The translations under genes were made by a program, and so were the position numbers. Below the pieces are notes generated by a model. The model saw only the letters and a list, made by a program, of their open reading frames with translations, was not told where the DNA came from and did no database searches. Positions 1 through 5,437 of a stretch of 6,189 nt of DNA are shown one piece after another; the first letter of the stretch is position 1; the number at the start of each line of letters is the position of its first letter. The DNA comes from an uncultured Methanobrevibacter sp. (lineage in GTDB: Archaea > Methanobacteriota > Methanobacteria > Methanobacteriales > Methanobacteriaceae): positions 1 through 6,189 of the forward strand of contig NZ_CALDKF010000045.1 in NCBI RefSeq assembly GCF_937898925.1, written 5' to 3'.

Positions 1-871
1 CATTCAAGGTTTTGATCTTATCGATAACGATTTTTTGGTTGTATAATGCACTTGCAACCATTACACCGTTTCTAAGTGCAGTTACAGTTACATTTTTAGC
101 ACGGGTTACCCCTCTGATTAACTCCTTGTTGTTTCTTCTTACAACATTCAAGGAGATGATTCCTTGTTCATTTACAACAATCATTTGTTGCATGTCCATG
201 ATTCTTTGTCTAAGTGGGAATAATACCTCTTCACGTACAAAGTCAATTTTATATTGGTCTACACCTTCAATTTCAGCTTGACGGATTTGCTGTTCAATGG
301 AAGCATCCATCTGTTTACCTAACTCAATGTCAGTCATGAGCTTTTTGGTCAATTCTCTTAAATATGATTCTTCAGCAAGAAGAGTGGTGTTGTCATTTTG
401 CAATACTCTGCTGCTTTCATCAAGGGATTTGAGAATGTTGGAGATAGCTTCATCAGCCTTTTCATATTTAGCAAAATAATTTCTTACAGGCCTTAAGAGT
501 TTTCCTAAGATGCCGGATTGGCCGAATTCAATAGCGCTAGGGTCTAGGTTTCTGATTTCTCTGTCTAATTCCTCTAGTTTTTCACCAACATTTGCTGCTT
601 CATCTCCACCTTTTGCAATATCTACAAAACGAGTTGTCAAGAGATTGTTCTTGTTTGCAGATCTGTTGATTGCATTGAGACCAAAGTCATCCAATGGTTT
701 CAAGATGTTTTCTCTTGCAGCAACATCATCAAAATTAGCTTCAAAGATAGCAGAAGCATTATCATCTGCTTGCTTTTTGATTGCTGGATTTGCAATTTTT
801 TCTTCTTCTTCCTTGAGACTCTTGTCTACTTCTTCTTTAATTTCATTAACATTAAGTGAAAATTCAGACAT
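1..871 (-). CDS. telA: TelA-family (toxic anion resistance) protein, C-terminus cut by window edge
   Basis: A minus-strand frame is open from ATG at 871 to the left edge, giving 290 codons without a stop; family members are usually somewhat under 400 residues, so the C-terminal quarter is missing. After an acidic, Lys/Glu-rich N-terminus (residues 1-35) come blocks I recognise from TelA (PF05816): GKLLRPVRNYFAKYEKAD near 123-140, a helical stretch with LREL-KKLMTDIELGKQMD near 171-189, EEVLFPLRQRIMDMQQM near 214-230, and NNKELIRGVTRAKNVTVTALRNGVMVASALYNQK near 247-280 (joined blocks of the family core). No signal peptide or membrane segment is visible, so a cytoplasmic helical protein is expected. 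TelA proteins are linked to tellurite and cell-envelope stress, but their biochemical activity is unknown. The start at 871 is favoured by GGTGAT three bases upstream; an in-frame ATG at 883 would place that motif inside the gene. The upstream zinc-ribbon gene is a likely functional partner. Confidence 0.92.
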   Translation of the reverse strand, partial: MSEFSLNVNEIKEEVDKSLKEEEEKIANPAIKKQADDNASAIFEANFDDVAARENILKPLDDFGLNAINRSANKNNLLTTRFVDIAKGGDEAANVGEKLEELDREIRNLDPSAIEFGQSGILGKLLRPVRNYFAKYEKADEAISNILKSLDESSRVLQNDNTTLLAEESYLRELTKKLMTDIELGKQMDASIEQQIRQAEIEGVDQYKIDFVREEVLFPLRQRIMDMQQMIVVNEQGIISLNVVRRNNKELIRGVTRAKNVTVTALRNGVMVASALYNQKIVIDKIKTLN

Positions 872-874
872 TAT

Positions 875-880
875 ATCACC
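875..880 (-). promoter_or_regulatory. Shine-Dalgarno GGTGAT for telA
   Basis: On the minus strand GGTGAT is followed by three bases and ATG at 871. It matches the complement of the usual 3' end of 16S rRNA and is the same motif and spacing seen before the MNT gene (4251-4257) and, as GTGAT, before the zinc-ribbon and 216-residue genes. It decides between the two in-frame ATGs at 871 and 883. Confidence 0.75.
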
Positions 881-911
881 CATAATCTTATACACAAAAT
901 TAAATTCAATG

Positions 912-947
912 TGTCATATAATTTTATGACATATCTTACTTATAAAG
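912..947 (-). promoter_or_regulatory. telA promoter: TATA-like box plus 20-bp inverted repeat
   Basis: Reading on the minus strand, an AAAG-CTTTATAAG stretch (box TTTATAAG at 946-939) looks like an archaeal BRE/TATA element. Seven bases further downstream is a perfect inverted repeat TGTCATA-N6-TATGACA (931-912). The start site expected about 25 bp after the box falls inside this repeat, leaving a leader of roughly 45-50 nt. A repeat over the start site is the classic place for a repressor or autoregulator, but no regulator for it is identifiable here. Confidence 0.5.
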
Positions 948-956
948 CTTTGCATT

Positions 957-1000
957 TTTAAGTAAAAATTATAAAAAATTTATTAAAAAATATATTAAAA
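957..1000 (-). terminator. T-rich region after the zinc-ribbon gene
   Basis: On the minus strand this stretch has several runs of five or six T (for example T6 at 985-990 and T6 at 973-978) lying after the zinc-ribbon gene and before the telA TATA-like box. Oligo-T runs without a hairpin are the usual terminators in methanogens, so transcription from the zinc-ribbon gene may end here, at least in part. There is no strong hairpin. Confidence 0.35.
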
Positions 1001-1070
1001 ATAGTTTAAATAGTAGTTTAAAAGTAGTTTATAAAATAGTAGTTTAAATAGTAGTTTAAAAATAGTTAAA
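1001..1070. repeat. Degenerate tandem repeat, unit TAGTAGTTTAAA
   Basis: About six imperfect copies of a 10-14 bp unit lie between the zinc-ribbon stop codon and the telA promoter. Three copies are identical TAGTAGTTTAAA (1011-1022, 1037-1048, 1049-1060); flanking copies are shorter (ATAGTTTAAA at 1001-1010, AATAGTTAAA at 1061-1070) and one is expanded (AAGTAGTTTATAAA, 1023-1036). Each unit contains TTTAAA or a variant. It does not code in any frame that I would trust. It may be replication-slippage DNA, or a run of weak protein-binding sites upstream of telA. Confidence 0.7.
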
Positions 1071-1078
1071 AAGGAATA

Positions 1079-1666
1079 TTAATCATAATCCTTTACAGAA
1101 TCAATCAAATCATTCATTTCCTTAATCAAATTGTCTATTTCTTCATTAGAACCATCGTCCCCATTGCTAATGCTGATAATGAGTTCACTTTGAAGATTAT
1201 TCATTTTAGCTACAATGGATTGTAATGTGCTTATCTTTTCCTTAAGGGCATCAGCTATTTTTTCTGAATATTCATCAGATAAATTAATCATATTCTCAGC
1301 GGATTCCGCTTCCTTAAAGAAGTTCACTCTGCAAACATCAACTTCTCCCCTAAATCTGCCATAAGTCATTTGACCATTAGGGAATTTCTTTTCAAGGAGT
1401 TCTAAAACCTTTTCTTCTTTGGTTTCATATGTTTTCTTTAGCTCTTCAACTTGCTTTTTATAATATGAATAATTCTTGGAAGTAGTATTTGAGGTAGTGG
1501 TAGTTGTAGTGCTGGTTGTATTACTTGTTGTATTACTTGTTGTAGTATTGAAAGTATTATTTGACTTTACATCTGCTTCATCCAATTTCTTTCCGCAGTT
1601 TGGACAGAAATGATCTTCTGGGAATAACTTGAATCCGCAATAAATACAAAAATTGTCTTTTGCCAT
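1079..1666 (-). CDS. Zinc-ribbon protein with Thr/Ser/Asn linker and helical C-terminal domain
   Basis: A 195-residue protein of unknown function. The N-terminus has a zinc ribbon with paired knuckles C7-x2-C10-G and C21-P-N-C24-G, typical of the short zinc-ribbon (DZR/zinc_ribbon_2) class. Residues about 34-64 are a low-complexity linker of Thr, Ser and Asn. The rest is predicted helical and charged, with likely coiled-coil segments (about 66-90 and 115-195), and ends in the acidic tail DSVKDYD. No membrane segment is visible. The frame stays open upstream to 1705, but the start at 1666 is chosen because GTGAT sits three bases before this ATG and because the ribbon follows at once. The gene precedes telA on the same strand; zinc-ribbon/helical proteins beside TelA are a context I recall from prokaryotic genomes, so a shared envelope- or metal-stress role is inferred. 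I cannot assign the helical part to XpaC or another named family. Confidence 0.85.
   Translation of the reverse strand: MAKDNFCIYCGFKLFPEDHFCPNCGKKLDEADVKSNNTFNTTTSNTTSNTTSTTTTTTSNTTSKNYSYYKKQVEELKKTYETKEEKVLELLEKKFPNGQMTYGRFRGEVDVCRVNFFKEAESAENMINLSDEYSEKIADALKEKISTLQSIVAKMNNLQSELIISISNGDDGSNEEIDNLIKEMNDLIDSVKDYD
1516..1539. repeat. 12-bp tandem repeat inside the zinc-ribbon gene
   Basis: TTGTATTACTTG occurs twice in tandem (1516-1527, 1528-1539), followed by a decayed third copy. Read on the minus strand it encodes repeats of Ser-Asn-Thr-Thr in the linker. The period keeps the reading frame, so copy number can change linker length without breaking the protein. Confidence 0.7.
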
Positions 1667-2004
1667 GATATCACTTTTTATTTTATCTACCAAATAATAA
1701 TTCAAATTTCACTAATTTTGCAAGTTGAATTTACTATTAATTTAATTAAAATAATGATTGATTAAATCAATTGTTTATAATTTACTATCAATAATTTTAA
1801 TAGTATCTTTATTTTAAATAAATGTTAATTCTTACTAATACTTTGTTAATTTTTAAATATATATCTATGTGTTAAATTATACAAATTTAATCCATTTTCA
1901 ATAAGTTTACTTTCTTAATGCTTATAGTTATTAATCAAAAGCAATATAATAGAATATATAAATTATATTAACATAGTTATATTTAAAAATATGGAGAAAA
2001 TATC
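1667..2004. other. Divergent AT-rich intergenic region between the zinc-ribbon gene and metY
   Basis: 338 bp without a credible gene, separating two divergent starts. GTGAT at 1670-1674 (minus) is the zinc-ribbon ribosome-binding site; no convincing TATA box for that gene stands out. Repeated TACTATTAA-like words occur at 1732-1740 and 1783-1791 (TACTATCAA), and inverted at 1797-1805; TTGATT-A-AATCAA at 1758-1770 is a perfect small inverted repeat. In DNA this AT-rich some of these are expected by chance. Confidence 0.5.
1955..1996 (+). promoter_or_regulatory. metY promoter (TATA-like box) and ribosome-binding site
   Basis: TATATAAA at 1955-1962 lies about 45 bp before the metY ATG, so a start site near 1983 and a leader of about 22 nt are expected. 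GGAG at 1993-1996, eight bases before ATG, is the ribosome-binding site. The leader is too short for a SAM or similar riboswitch, so any sulfur control would act through a DNA-binding protein. Confidence 0.45.
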
Positions 2005-3288
2005 ATGACAAGAAAATATGGAGACAGAACTTTAGAAGTGCATGCAGGTCAGGAAGAGGCAGATCCATTCACTGGCGCAAGAGCAGTTCCTATTTATCAA
2101 ACCAGTTCATATGTATTCAAGGATGCTGAATATGCAGCTAATATCTTTGCTCTTACAGAGCCAGGAAACATTTACACCAGATTAAACAACCCAACCAATG
2201 AAGTGTTTGAAAAAAGGGTTGCAGCTATTGAAGGTGGTGTAGGTGCATTATCCACTTCAAGTGGAATGGCAGCAATCACCCTTGCCATATTGAACATTGC
2301 ACAATGCGGTGATGAAATTGTTTCTGGAGACAATCTCTATGGAGGAACCTACAGCTTATTCAAGACCACATTGAAGAAATTCGGAATTCAAGTGAATTTT
2401 GTGGATTCCCAAGACACCCAAGCTTTTGAAGATGCAATTACAGACAAGACAAAAGCAATCTACTGCGAATCAATCGGTAACCCTAAATTGGATGTTCCTG
2501 ACTTTGAAGTCCTTGCTGACATTGCCCATAGGCATGGAATTCCTTTAATAGTTGATAATACATCTGCTATCGGCATGGTAAAACCTATTGAACATGGAGC
2601 AGACATTGTTGTTCACTCAGCAACCAAAATCATTGGAGGACACGGTACTTCCTTAGGTGGTACAATTGTCGATTCAGGTAACTTTGACTGGACAAACGGC
2701 AAGTTCCCAGAGTTTACAGAACCTGATGAAAGCTATCATGGACTTGTTTATGTTGATGCATTCGGTGATGCAGCTTATGTTACCAAGGCACGTGTACAGG
2801 TAATGAGAGATTTAGGAAGCTGTATCAGCCCATTCAATGCTTTCATGTTGCTTCAAGGACTTGAAACAATGTCCCTTAGAGTCAAGCAACACACTGAAAA
2901 CGCTCTTGAAGTCGCTAAGTTCCTAGAAAACCATGAACTTGTATCATGGGTGAATTATCCTGGACTTGAAGACAACCCTAACCATGAGATCGCTAAGAAA
3001 TATCTCAATGGAAAATACGGCTGTGTGCTTGGATTTGGTATCAAAGGTGGAATAGAAGAAGGCAAGAAGTTCATTGAAAATGTTGAGCTATTGTCACACC
3101 TTGCAAATATCTGTGATGCAAAGACTTTAGTTGTGCATCCAGCTTCAACTACCCATTCAACATTATCTCCAGAAGAGCAAATATCAACTGGAGTTACTCC
3201 AGACTTCATTAGAATGTCTGTAGGAATTGAAAACGTTGAAGACATCATTGCAGATATCGATCAAGCTTTAAGGAAAGCTGTTGAATAA
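2005..3288 (+). CDS. metY: O-acetylhomoserine sulfhydrylase (O-acetylhomoserine aminocarboxypropyltransferase)
   Basis: A complete 427-residue PLP enzyme of the Cys/Met metabolism family (PF01053), close to the usual 420-430 residues for MetY. Family knowledge: it makes L-homocysteine and acetate from O-acetyl-L-homoserine and sulfide, the direct sulfhydrylation route to methionine, in the cytoplasm. Visible landmarks are Y57-T-R59 (phosphate contact from the neighbouring subunit), SSGMAA at 85-90 (cofactor phosphate loop), D184-N-T (Asp pairing with the pyridine nitrogen), VVHSATKIIGGHGT with the Schiff-base lysine K208, and FIRMSVGIE with the substrate-carboxylate arginine R403. The long insert with DSGNFDW after the lysine is typical of MetY rather than cystathionine synthase or lyase. 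The position after DNT is Ser187, where many relatives have Phe. The ATG at 2005 is set by GGAG and by the usual N-terminus with TLEVHAGQE. It is the only plus-strand gene and appears to be monocistronic. Confidence 0.96.
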   Translation: MTRKYGDRTLEVHAGQEEADPFTGARAVPIYQTSSYVFKDAEYAANIFALTEPGNIYTRLNNPTNEVFEKRVAAIEGGVGALSTSSGMAAITLAILNIAQCGDEIVSGDNLYGGTYSLFKTTLKKFGIQVNFVDSQDTQAFEDAITDKTKAIYCESIGNPKLDVPDFEVLADIAHRHGIPLIVDNTSAIGMVKPIEHGADIVVHSATKIIGGHGTSLGGTIVDSGNFDWTNGKFPEFTEPDESYHGLVYVDAFGDAAYVTKARVQVMRDLGSCISPFNAFMLLQGLETMSLRVKQHTENALEVAKFLENHELVSWVNYPGLEDNPNHEIAKKYLNGKYGCVLGFGIKGGIEEGKKFIENVELLSHLANICDAKTLVVHPASTTHSTLSPEEQISTGVTPDFIRMSVGIENVEDIIADIDQALRKAVE

Positions 3289-3303
3289 ATAAAAATAGTC
3301 AAT

Positions 3304-3340
3304 AGAGGATAAAACCTCTTTAAAAAATAATTCTTTTTTT
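3304..3340 (+). terminator. metY terminator: short hairpin and oligo-T
   Basis: AGAGG (3304-3308) pairs with CCTCT (3315-3319) across a six-base ATAAAA loop, and a run of seven T follows at 3334-3340. It starts 15 bp after the metY stop codon. Archaeal termination relies mainly on the T run, so the hairpin may be incidental. Confidence 0.6.
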
Positions 3341-3345
3341 ATTGA

Positions 3346-3378
3346 TATAAAATGATTTAAAAAATAAACCATTTTATA
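3346..3378 (-). terminator. Long inverted repeat between convergent genes, possible minus-strand terminator
   Basis: Arms of 13 bases (3346-3358 and 3366-3378), TATAAAATGATTT against AAACCATTTTATA, flank a seven-base AT spacer. The single mismatch is A-C in plus-strand RNA but a G-U wobble in minus-strand RNA, so the stem is continuous only if read from the HEPN side. T7-free but T-rich sequence (T6 at 3322-3327) follows on the minus strand. It could end read-through from the HEPN gene about 200 bp upstream. Confidence 0.4.
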
Positions 3379-3577
3379 CCAGCAAAATCTAATAAGTAAT
3401 TTATCTAGATATCATGTCTAGCAGGAATTAGACATTATTAATAATTATATGCTCCAGATATATAAAATTTTCTTTTAAAATGCTTATTTTACGATATAAA
3501 ACCATATATGGTGCTTAAATATAATTATGGACACAAGACTCATTTTTTTAATATAAATTCAATCAATGCATCAACTA
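3379..3577. other. Gene-free stretch with several small palindromes
   Basis: About 200 bp between the convergent metY and MNT-HEPN units. It holds ATGTCTA-N8-TAGACAT (3414-3435), ATCTAGAT (3403-3410) and the perfect 12-bp palindrome ACCATATATGGT (3501-3512). The longest start-to-stop frames are only a few codons. No tRNA or known RNA family is recognisable. It may be the 3' untranslated end of the HEPN transcript. Confidence 0.45.
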
Positions 3578-3949
3578 TTAATCAAAAAAGCGTTTTGATT
3601 CATTAATGAATTTTTCAGTTTCGACAATTTTATCTTGAGCAATTTTTTTAGTTATGCTATCTACTGAATCATAATCAGCTTCTTCCCTTAATGATTGGGT
3701 TCTAGAGAGAAATTTAAAAATATCCCTGTCAAAACCTCTTTTTAAAACATATTCCTCACTAAAGAGAGATATGGTTCCAGCATGAGATCTTGGCCTCAAA
3801 CCTTCCTTAATCAATAAAGCTTTTGCAGTTAAAAACATAGCATAATATGATGCACTTACTGAAGTGGCATATTGTCCTATATCAAATAAAGCTTTACTGG
3901 ATATGACTTTATCATTAACCTTTTTAATGTACTCTTCGAATTCACCCAA
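3578..3949 (-). CDS. HEPN-domain protein (UPF0332 type), toxin-like partner of MNT
   Basis: A 123-residue all-helical protein of the HEPN superfamily (PF05168, UPF0332 style). Landmarks are SASYYAMFLTAKALL at 32-46, LRPRSHAGTISLFSEEYV at 51-68, and SLREEADYD at 86-94. The classical RNase motif R-x4-6-H is not present: the only histidine, H56, is preceded by R52 and R54 at the wrong spacing, while the last helix carries R88-x4-Y93. Family knowledge: HEPN proteins beside MNT genes act as RNase toxins silenced by the nucleotidyltransferase; whether this variant cleaves RNA is open. The start is TTG at 3949: a TAA codon lies directly before it in frame, the next in-frame ATG is 38 codons in, and GGTG lies six bases upstream inside the MNT gene. 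It overlaps the MNT gene by 8 bp, which points to translational coupling. Confidence 0.87.
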   Translation of the reverse strand: MGEFEEYIKKVNDKVISSKALFDIGQYATSVSASYYAMFLTAKALLIKEGLRPRSHAGTISLFSEEYVLKRGFDRDIFKFLSRTQSLREEADYDSVDSITKKIAQDKIVETEKFINESKRFFD

Positions 3950-4247
3950 TTACAACACCTTCTTCAAGTACATTAGATAAAAATGAATAATCTTTTGTCT
4001 TATTAAATCTTTCTTCAGACATTACATGTGCAGAAATAAGTTCATGTTCCTCTATTACAATTTCAGCAATTGCATCAGAAATAATATTTTCAATGGAATC
4101 TTGATGATTAGAAACAATTAAAATATCAATATCAGAATCCTCTCCATCATCACCTCTAGCAACAGATCCAAATAATATGATTTCCTTGATTAAATCTGAA
4201 TTAATTTTTCTTGCAAATTCTATAGCAATTACTTTTCTATTGTTCAT
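3942..4247 (-). CDS. Minimal nucleotidyltransferase (MNT), antitoxin-like
   Basis: A 101-residue protein of the DNA polymerase beta-like nucleotidyltransferase fold (PF01909). Residues 24-44 hold ILFGSVARGD followed by SDIDILIV, with G27-S28 and the two metal-binding aspartates D39 and D41. This is the exact GS-x10-D-x-D spacing described for MntA-type antitoxins. Family knowledge: MntA enzymes transfer AMP to a tyrosine of the HEPN toxin next door and so block it; type VII toxin-antitoxin systems are built this way. The third acidic residue of the site is probably among E66-E69 but I cannot fix it by eye. The start at 4247 is clear, with AGGTGAT three bases before ATG. The gene lies directly before the HEPN gene and overlaps it by 8 bp. 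A MntA-like role is inferred from the pairing. Confidence 0.92.
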   Translation of the reverse strand: MNNRKVIAIEFARKINSDLIKEIILFGSVARGDDGEDSDIDILIVSNHQDSIENIISDAIAEIVIEEHELISAHVMSEERFNKTKDYSFLSNVLEEGVVIG

Positions 4248-4250
4248 AGA

Positions 4251-4257
4251 ATCACCT
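4251..4257 (-). promoter_or_regulatory. Shine-Dalgarno AGGTGAT for the MNT gene
   Basis: On the minus strand AGGTGAT ends three bases before the ATG at 4247, the strongest ribosome-binding site in the window. It abuts the palindrome at 4258-4274, so a protein or hairpin there could also hide this site. Confidence 0.75.
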
Positions 4258-4297
4258 AATAGATTAGATCTATTTAATATTTAATAAGTCTTATTAA
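4258..4297 (-). promoter_or_regulatory. Two 17-bp inverted repeats before the MNT-HEPN pair
   Basis: AATAGAT-TAG-ATCTATT (4258-4274) and TTAATAAG-T-CTTATTAA (4281-4297) are both perfect inverted repeats with centres 23 bp apart, about two helical turns. The second covers the stop codon of the upstream 216-residue gene (4294-4296). A TATA-like TTATATTA at 4302-4295 would place a start site near 4273. Paired palindromes in front of a toxin-antitoxin operon usually serve autoregulation; the second one could also be a weak terminator hairpin. Confidence 0.45.
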
Positions 4298-4944
4298 TAT
4301 AATTCTGGACCAGTATACTCATTTTCTTCAGTATAGACTCTAATGAGTGTATCAACTGTATCCTCATACATCAACCTATAGCCGATTGCACCGCCAAACT
4401 TGCTTTCAAGATTATTGAGTGCCTTGTTTGCTCCTGGACTGCAGTTATTGATAATGTACCACATTCCATGAGGAGTATAAATGAATAGTTCACCGTATCC
4501 ATCTTCTGCACCATTCTTGAAACCATCTGCAGGATCATAGATTTTAGTGGAATGGATAGCTAATCTGCTTAAATCCTGTTTTGGTTGTGTTCCGCTTTTA
4601 AAGAGCATTGTTAACCAGTTGTAGACTTGATCCTTGAATTGTACCTTCTTGATTGGATCAGACATCTTTTCTTCTATGTTCTTTCTTCTTTTTTCCAATG
4701 TGTTTGTTATTCCAAGTATCTCTTCAACTTTAGGAACATCCTCTTCCAAGCATCTGTATCCTTCTGGACGTCCTGTAACCTTGATGTTACCTTCTACAAA
4801 GTCCATCCTTTTCCATTTTCTCATGTATGGTTTCACTTTCTCCCACTGCTCATCCGGTATCTTCTTGTTCAATCCATAGAGATAGCCATACTCCATTGCA
4901 TCATAACACTTGGTTTCCAATTTTAAATCATTATCAACAGGCAT
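4294..4944 (-). CDS. 216-residue protein of unknown family between two HEPN modules
   Basis: I do not recognise a family. The protein is soluble, with no signal peptide or membrane segment. The N-terminal part (1-80) is mixed, with many aromatic and charged residues (YGYLYGLNKK, EQWEKVKPYMRKWKR). A Lys/Glu-rich helix spans about 82-105 (EKRRKNIEEK). The C-terminal part looks alpha/beta, with a glycine- and aromatic-rich strand region GYGELFIYTPHGMWYIINN near 150-168 and RLMYEDTVDTLIRVYTEE near 191-208. Only two cysteines besides C13 stand out (C65, C169), so no metal site is evident. The start at 4944 is set by GTGAT three bases before ATG. It has its own TATA-like promoter, lies 54 bp after the HEPN-partner pair and 46 bp before the MNT gene, all on the same strand. 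Whether it belongs functionally to either module is unknown. Confidence 0.82.
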   Translation of the reverse strand: MPVDNDLKLETKCYDAMEYGYLYGLNKKIPDEQWEKVKPYMRKWKRMDFVEGNIKVTGRPEGYRCLEEDVPKVEEILGITNTLEKRRKNIEEKMSDPIKKVQFKDQVYNWLTMLFKSGTQPKQDLSRLAIHSTKIYDPADGFKNGAEDGYGELFIYTPHGMWYIINNCSPGANKALNNLESKFGGAIGYRLMYEDTVDTLIRVYTEENEYTGPELY

Positions 4945-4947
4945 GAT

Positions 4948-4997
4948 ATCACTTTTTATCTTGTTTATATTATAATAAACAAAATGGTTTATATAAA
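4948..4997 (-). promoter_or_regulatory. Promoter, 22-bp inverted repeat and leader of the 216-residue gene
   Basis: On the minus strand TTTATATA (4997-4990) is a good TATA-like box touching the end of the upstream gene. Seven bases later comes a perfect inverted repeat TTGTTTAT-N6-ATAAACAA (4982-4961), covering the expected start site. The leader then reads ATAAAAAGTGATATCATG, with GTGAT at 4952-4948 as the ribosome-binding site; these 18 bases are identical to those before the zinc-ribbon gene (1664-1681). Confidence 0.55.
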
Positions 4998-4998
4998 T

Positions 4999-5427
4999 CT
5001 ATTGATAATGATTATAGTTTCTTTTCCGTTTAAACTTTAAATATTCCTCATTATAACTTACATTGACATAATAGCAGAAATAAACATCATCATATAATTC
5101 TTTTAATTTAACGAACTCAGTCAATAAATCATTATACACTTTGTTATTTGAATCAAAATCCTCATCAATCATAACGATACTTGCAAAAATTGCTTTTAAA
5201 TCATCATATTCAGGATCTTGATTATATTGCAGATATATCTTAGAATTTGGAAAGAATCCATTGATTAGCTTATAACTATCATTTATCAATTCAATTAATC
5301 CAGATTGATTTGAAATAAATTCATTTATTTCTTTAGGATTTATCAATATGAATTCTTTGGATAATTCCTGATTAAATTTAACATTAGACAAATCTTGCTG
5401 TTTTGAAACTGTTTTTAGACTTTGCAT
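4999..5427 (-). CDS. Small acidic partner protein of a HEPN gene
   Basis: A 142-residue soluble protein from ATG at 5427; the GTG at 5436 would add three residues (MII). AAGGAG seven bases before GTG favours the longer form, while GTGAT four bases before ATG favours the shorter, so the start is uncertain. The core reads FFPNSKIYLQYNQDPEYDDL at 58-77, then IFASIVM, an acidic stretch, a helix near 95-113, and VYFCYYVNVSYNEEY at 115-129, ending in a basic tail KFKRKRNYNHYQ. The pattern FP-x-(S/A)-x-(I/L)-x-L with DPE, a strand, a helix with F, and a terminal strand resembles small uncharacterised proteins that I recall encoded next to HEPN genes in bacteria and cyanobacteria. It follows the HEPN gene with a gap of 10 bp or less, so the two are probably co-translated. 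A role as antitoxin or cofactor is inferred only from position. Confidence 0.75.
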   Translation of the reverse strand: MQSLKTVSKQQDLSNVKFNQELSKEFILINPKEINEFISNQSGLIELINDSYKLINGFFPNSKIYLQYNQDPEYDDLKAIFASIVMIDEDFDSNNKVYNDLLTEFVKLKELYDDVYFCYYVNVSYNEEYLKFKRKRNYNHYQ

Positions 5428-5437
5428 TATTATCACT

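Noticed and set aside
872..883. Alternative telA start at the in-frame ATG 883
   Set aside because: It would put the GGTGAT ribosome-binding site inside the coding region; the ATG at 871 has ideal spacing.
12..929. Three forward open frames in one register
   Set aside because: They are antisense to the telA frame, which gives a clear family match over 290 codons; the forward products have no recognisable features.
1001..1070. Tandem array as a CRISPR
   Set aside because: Units are contiguous 10-14 bp repeats with no spacers, and no cas gene is present.
1667..1705. N-terminal extension of the zinc-ribbon protein by 13 residues
   Set aside because: GTGAT at 1670-1674 is placed for the ATG at 1666, and the extension has no motif.
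1963..2004. Sulfur-responsive riboswitch before metY
   Set aside because: The expected leader is about 20 nt with no structured, GC-containing aptamer.
1991..2008. Five-codon upstream frame (MEKIS) overlapping the metY start
   Set aside because: It contains the metY ribosome-binding site and has none of its own; most likely chance.
2955..3248. Minus-strand open frame inside metY
   Set aside because: It is antisense to the C-terminal part of metY, which is complete and conserved there.
3578..3949. Canonical HepT with RX4HXY
   Set aside because: The only histidine is at the wrong spacing from arginine, so the protein is UPF0332-like and not a classical HepT.
4627..4926. Plus-strand open frames over the 216-residue gene
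   Set aside because: Hydrophobic antisense shadows without a ribosome-binding site; the minus-strand frame has promoter, Shine-Dalgarno and gene-like composition.
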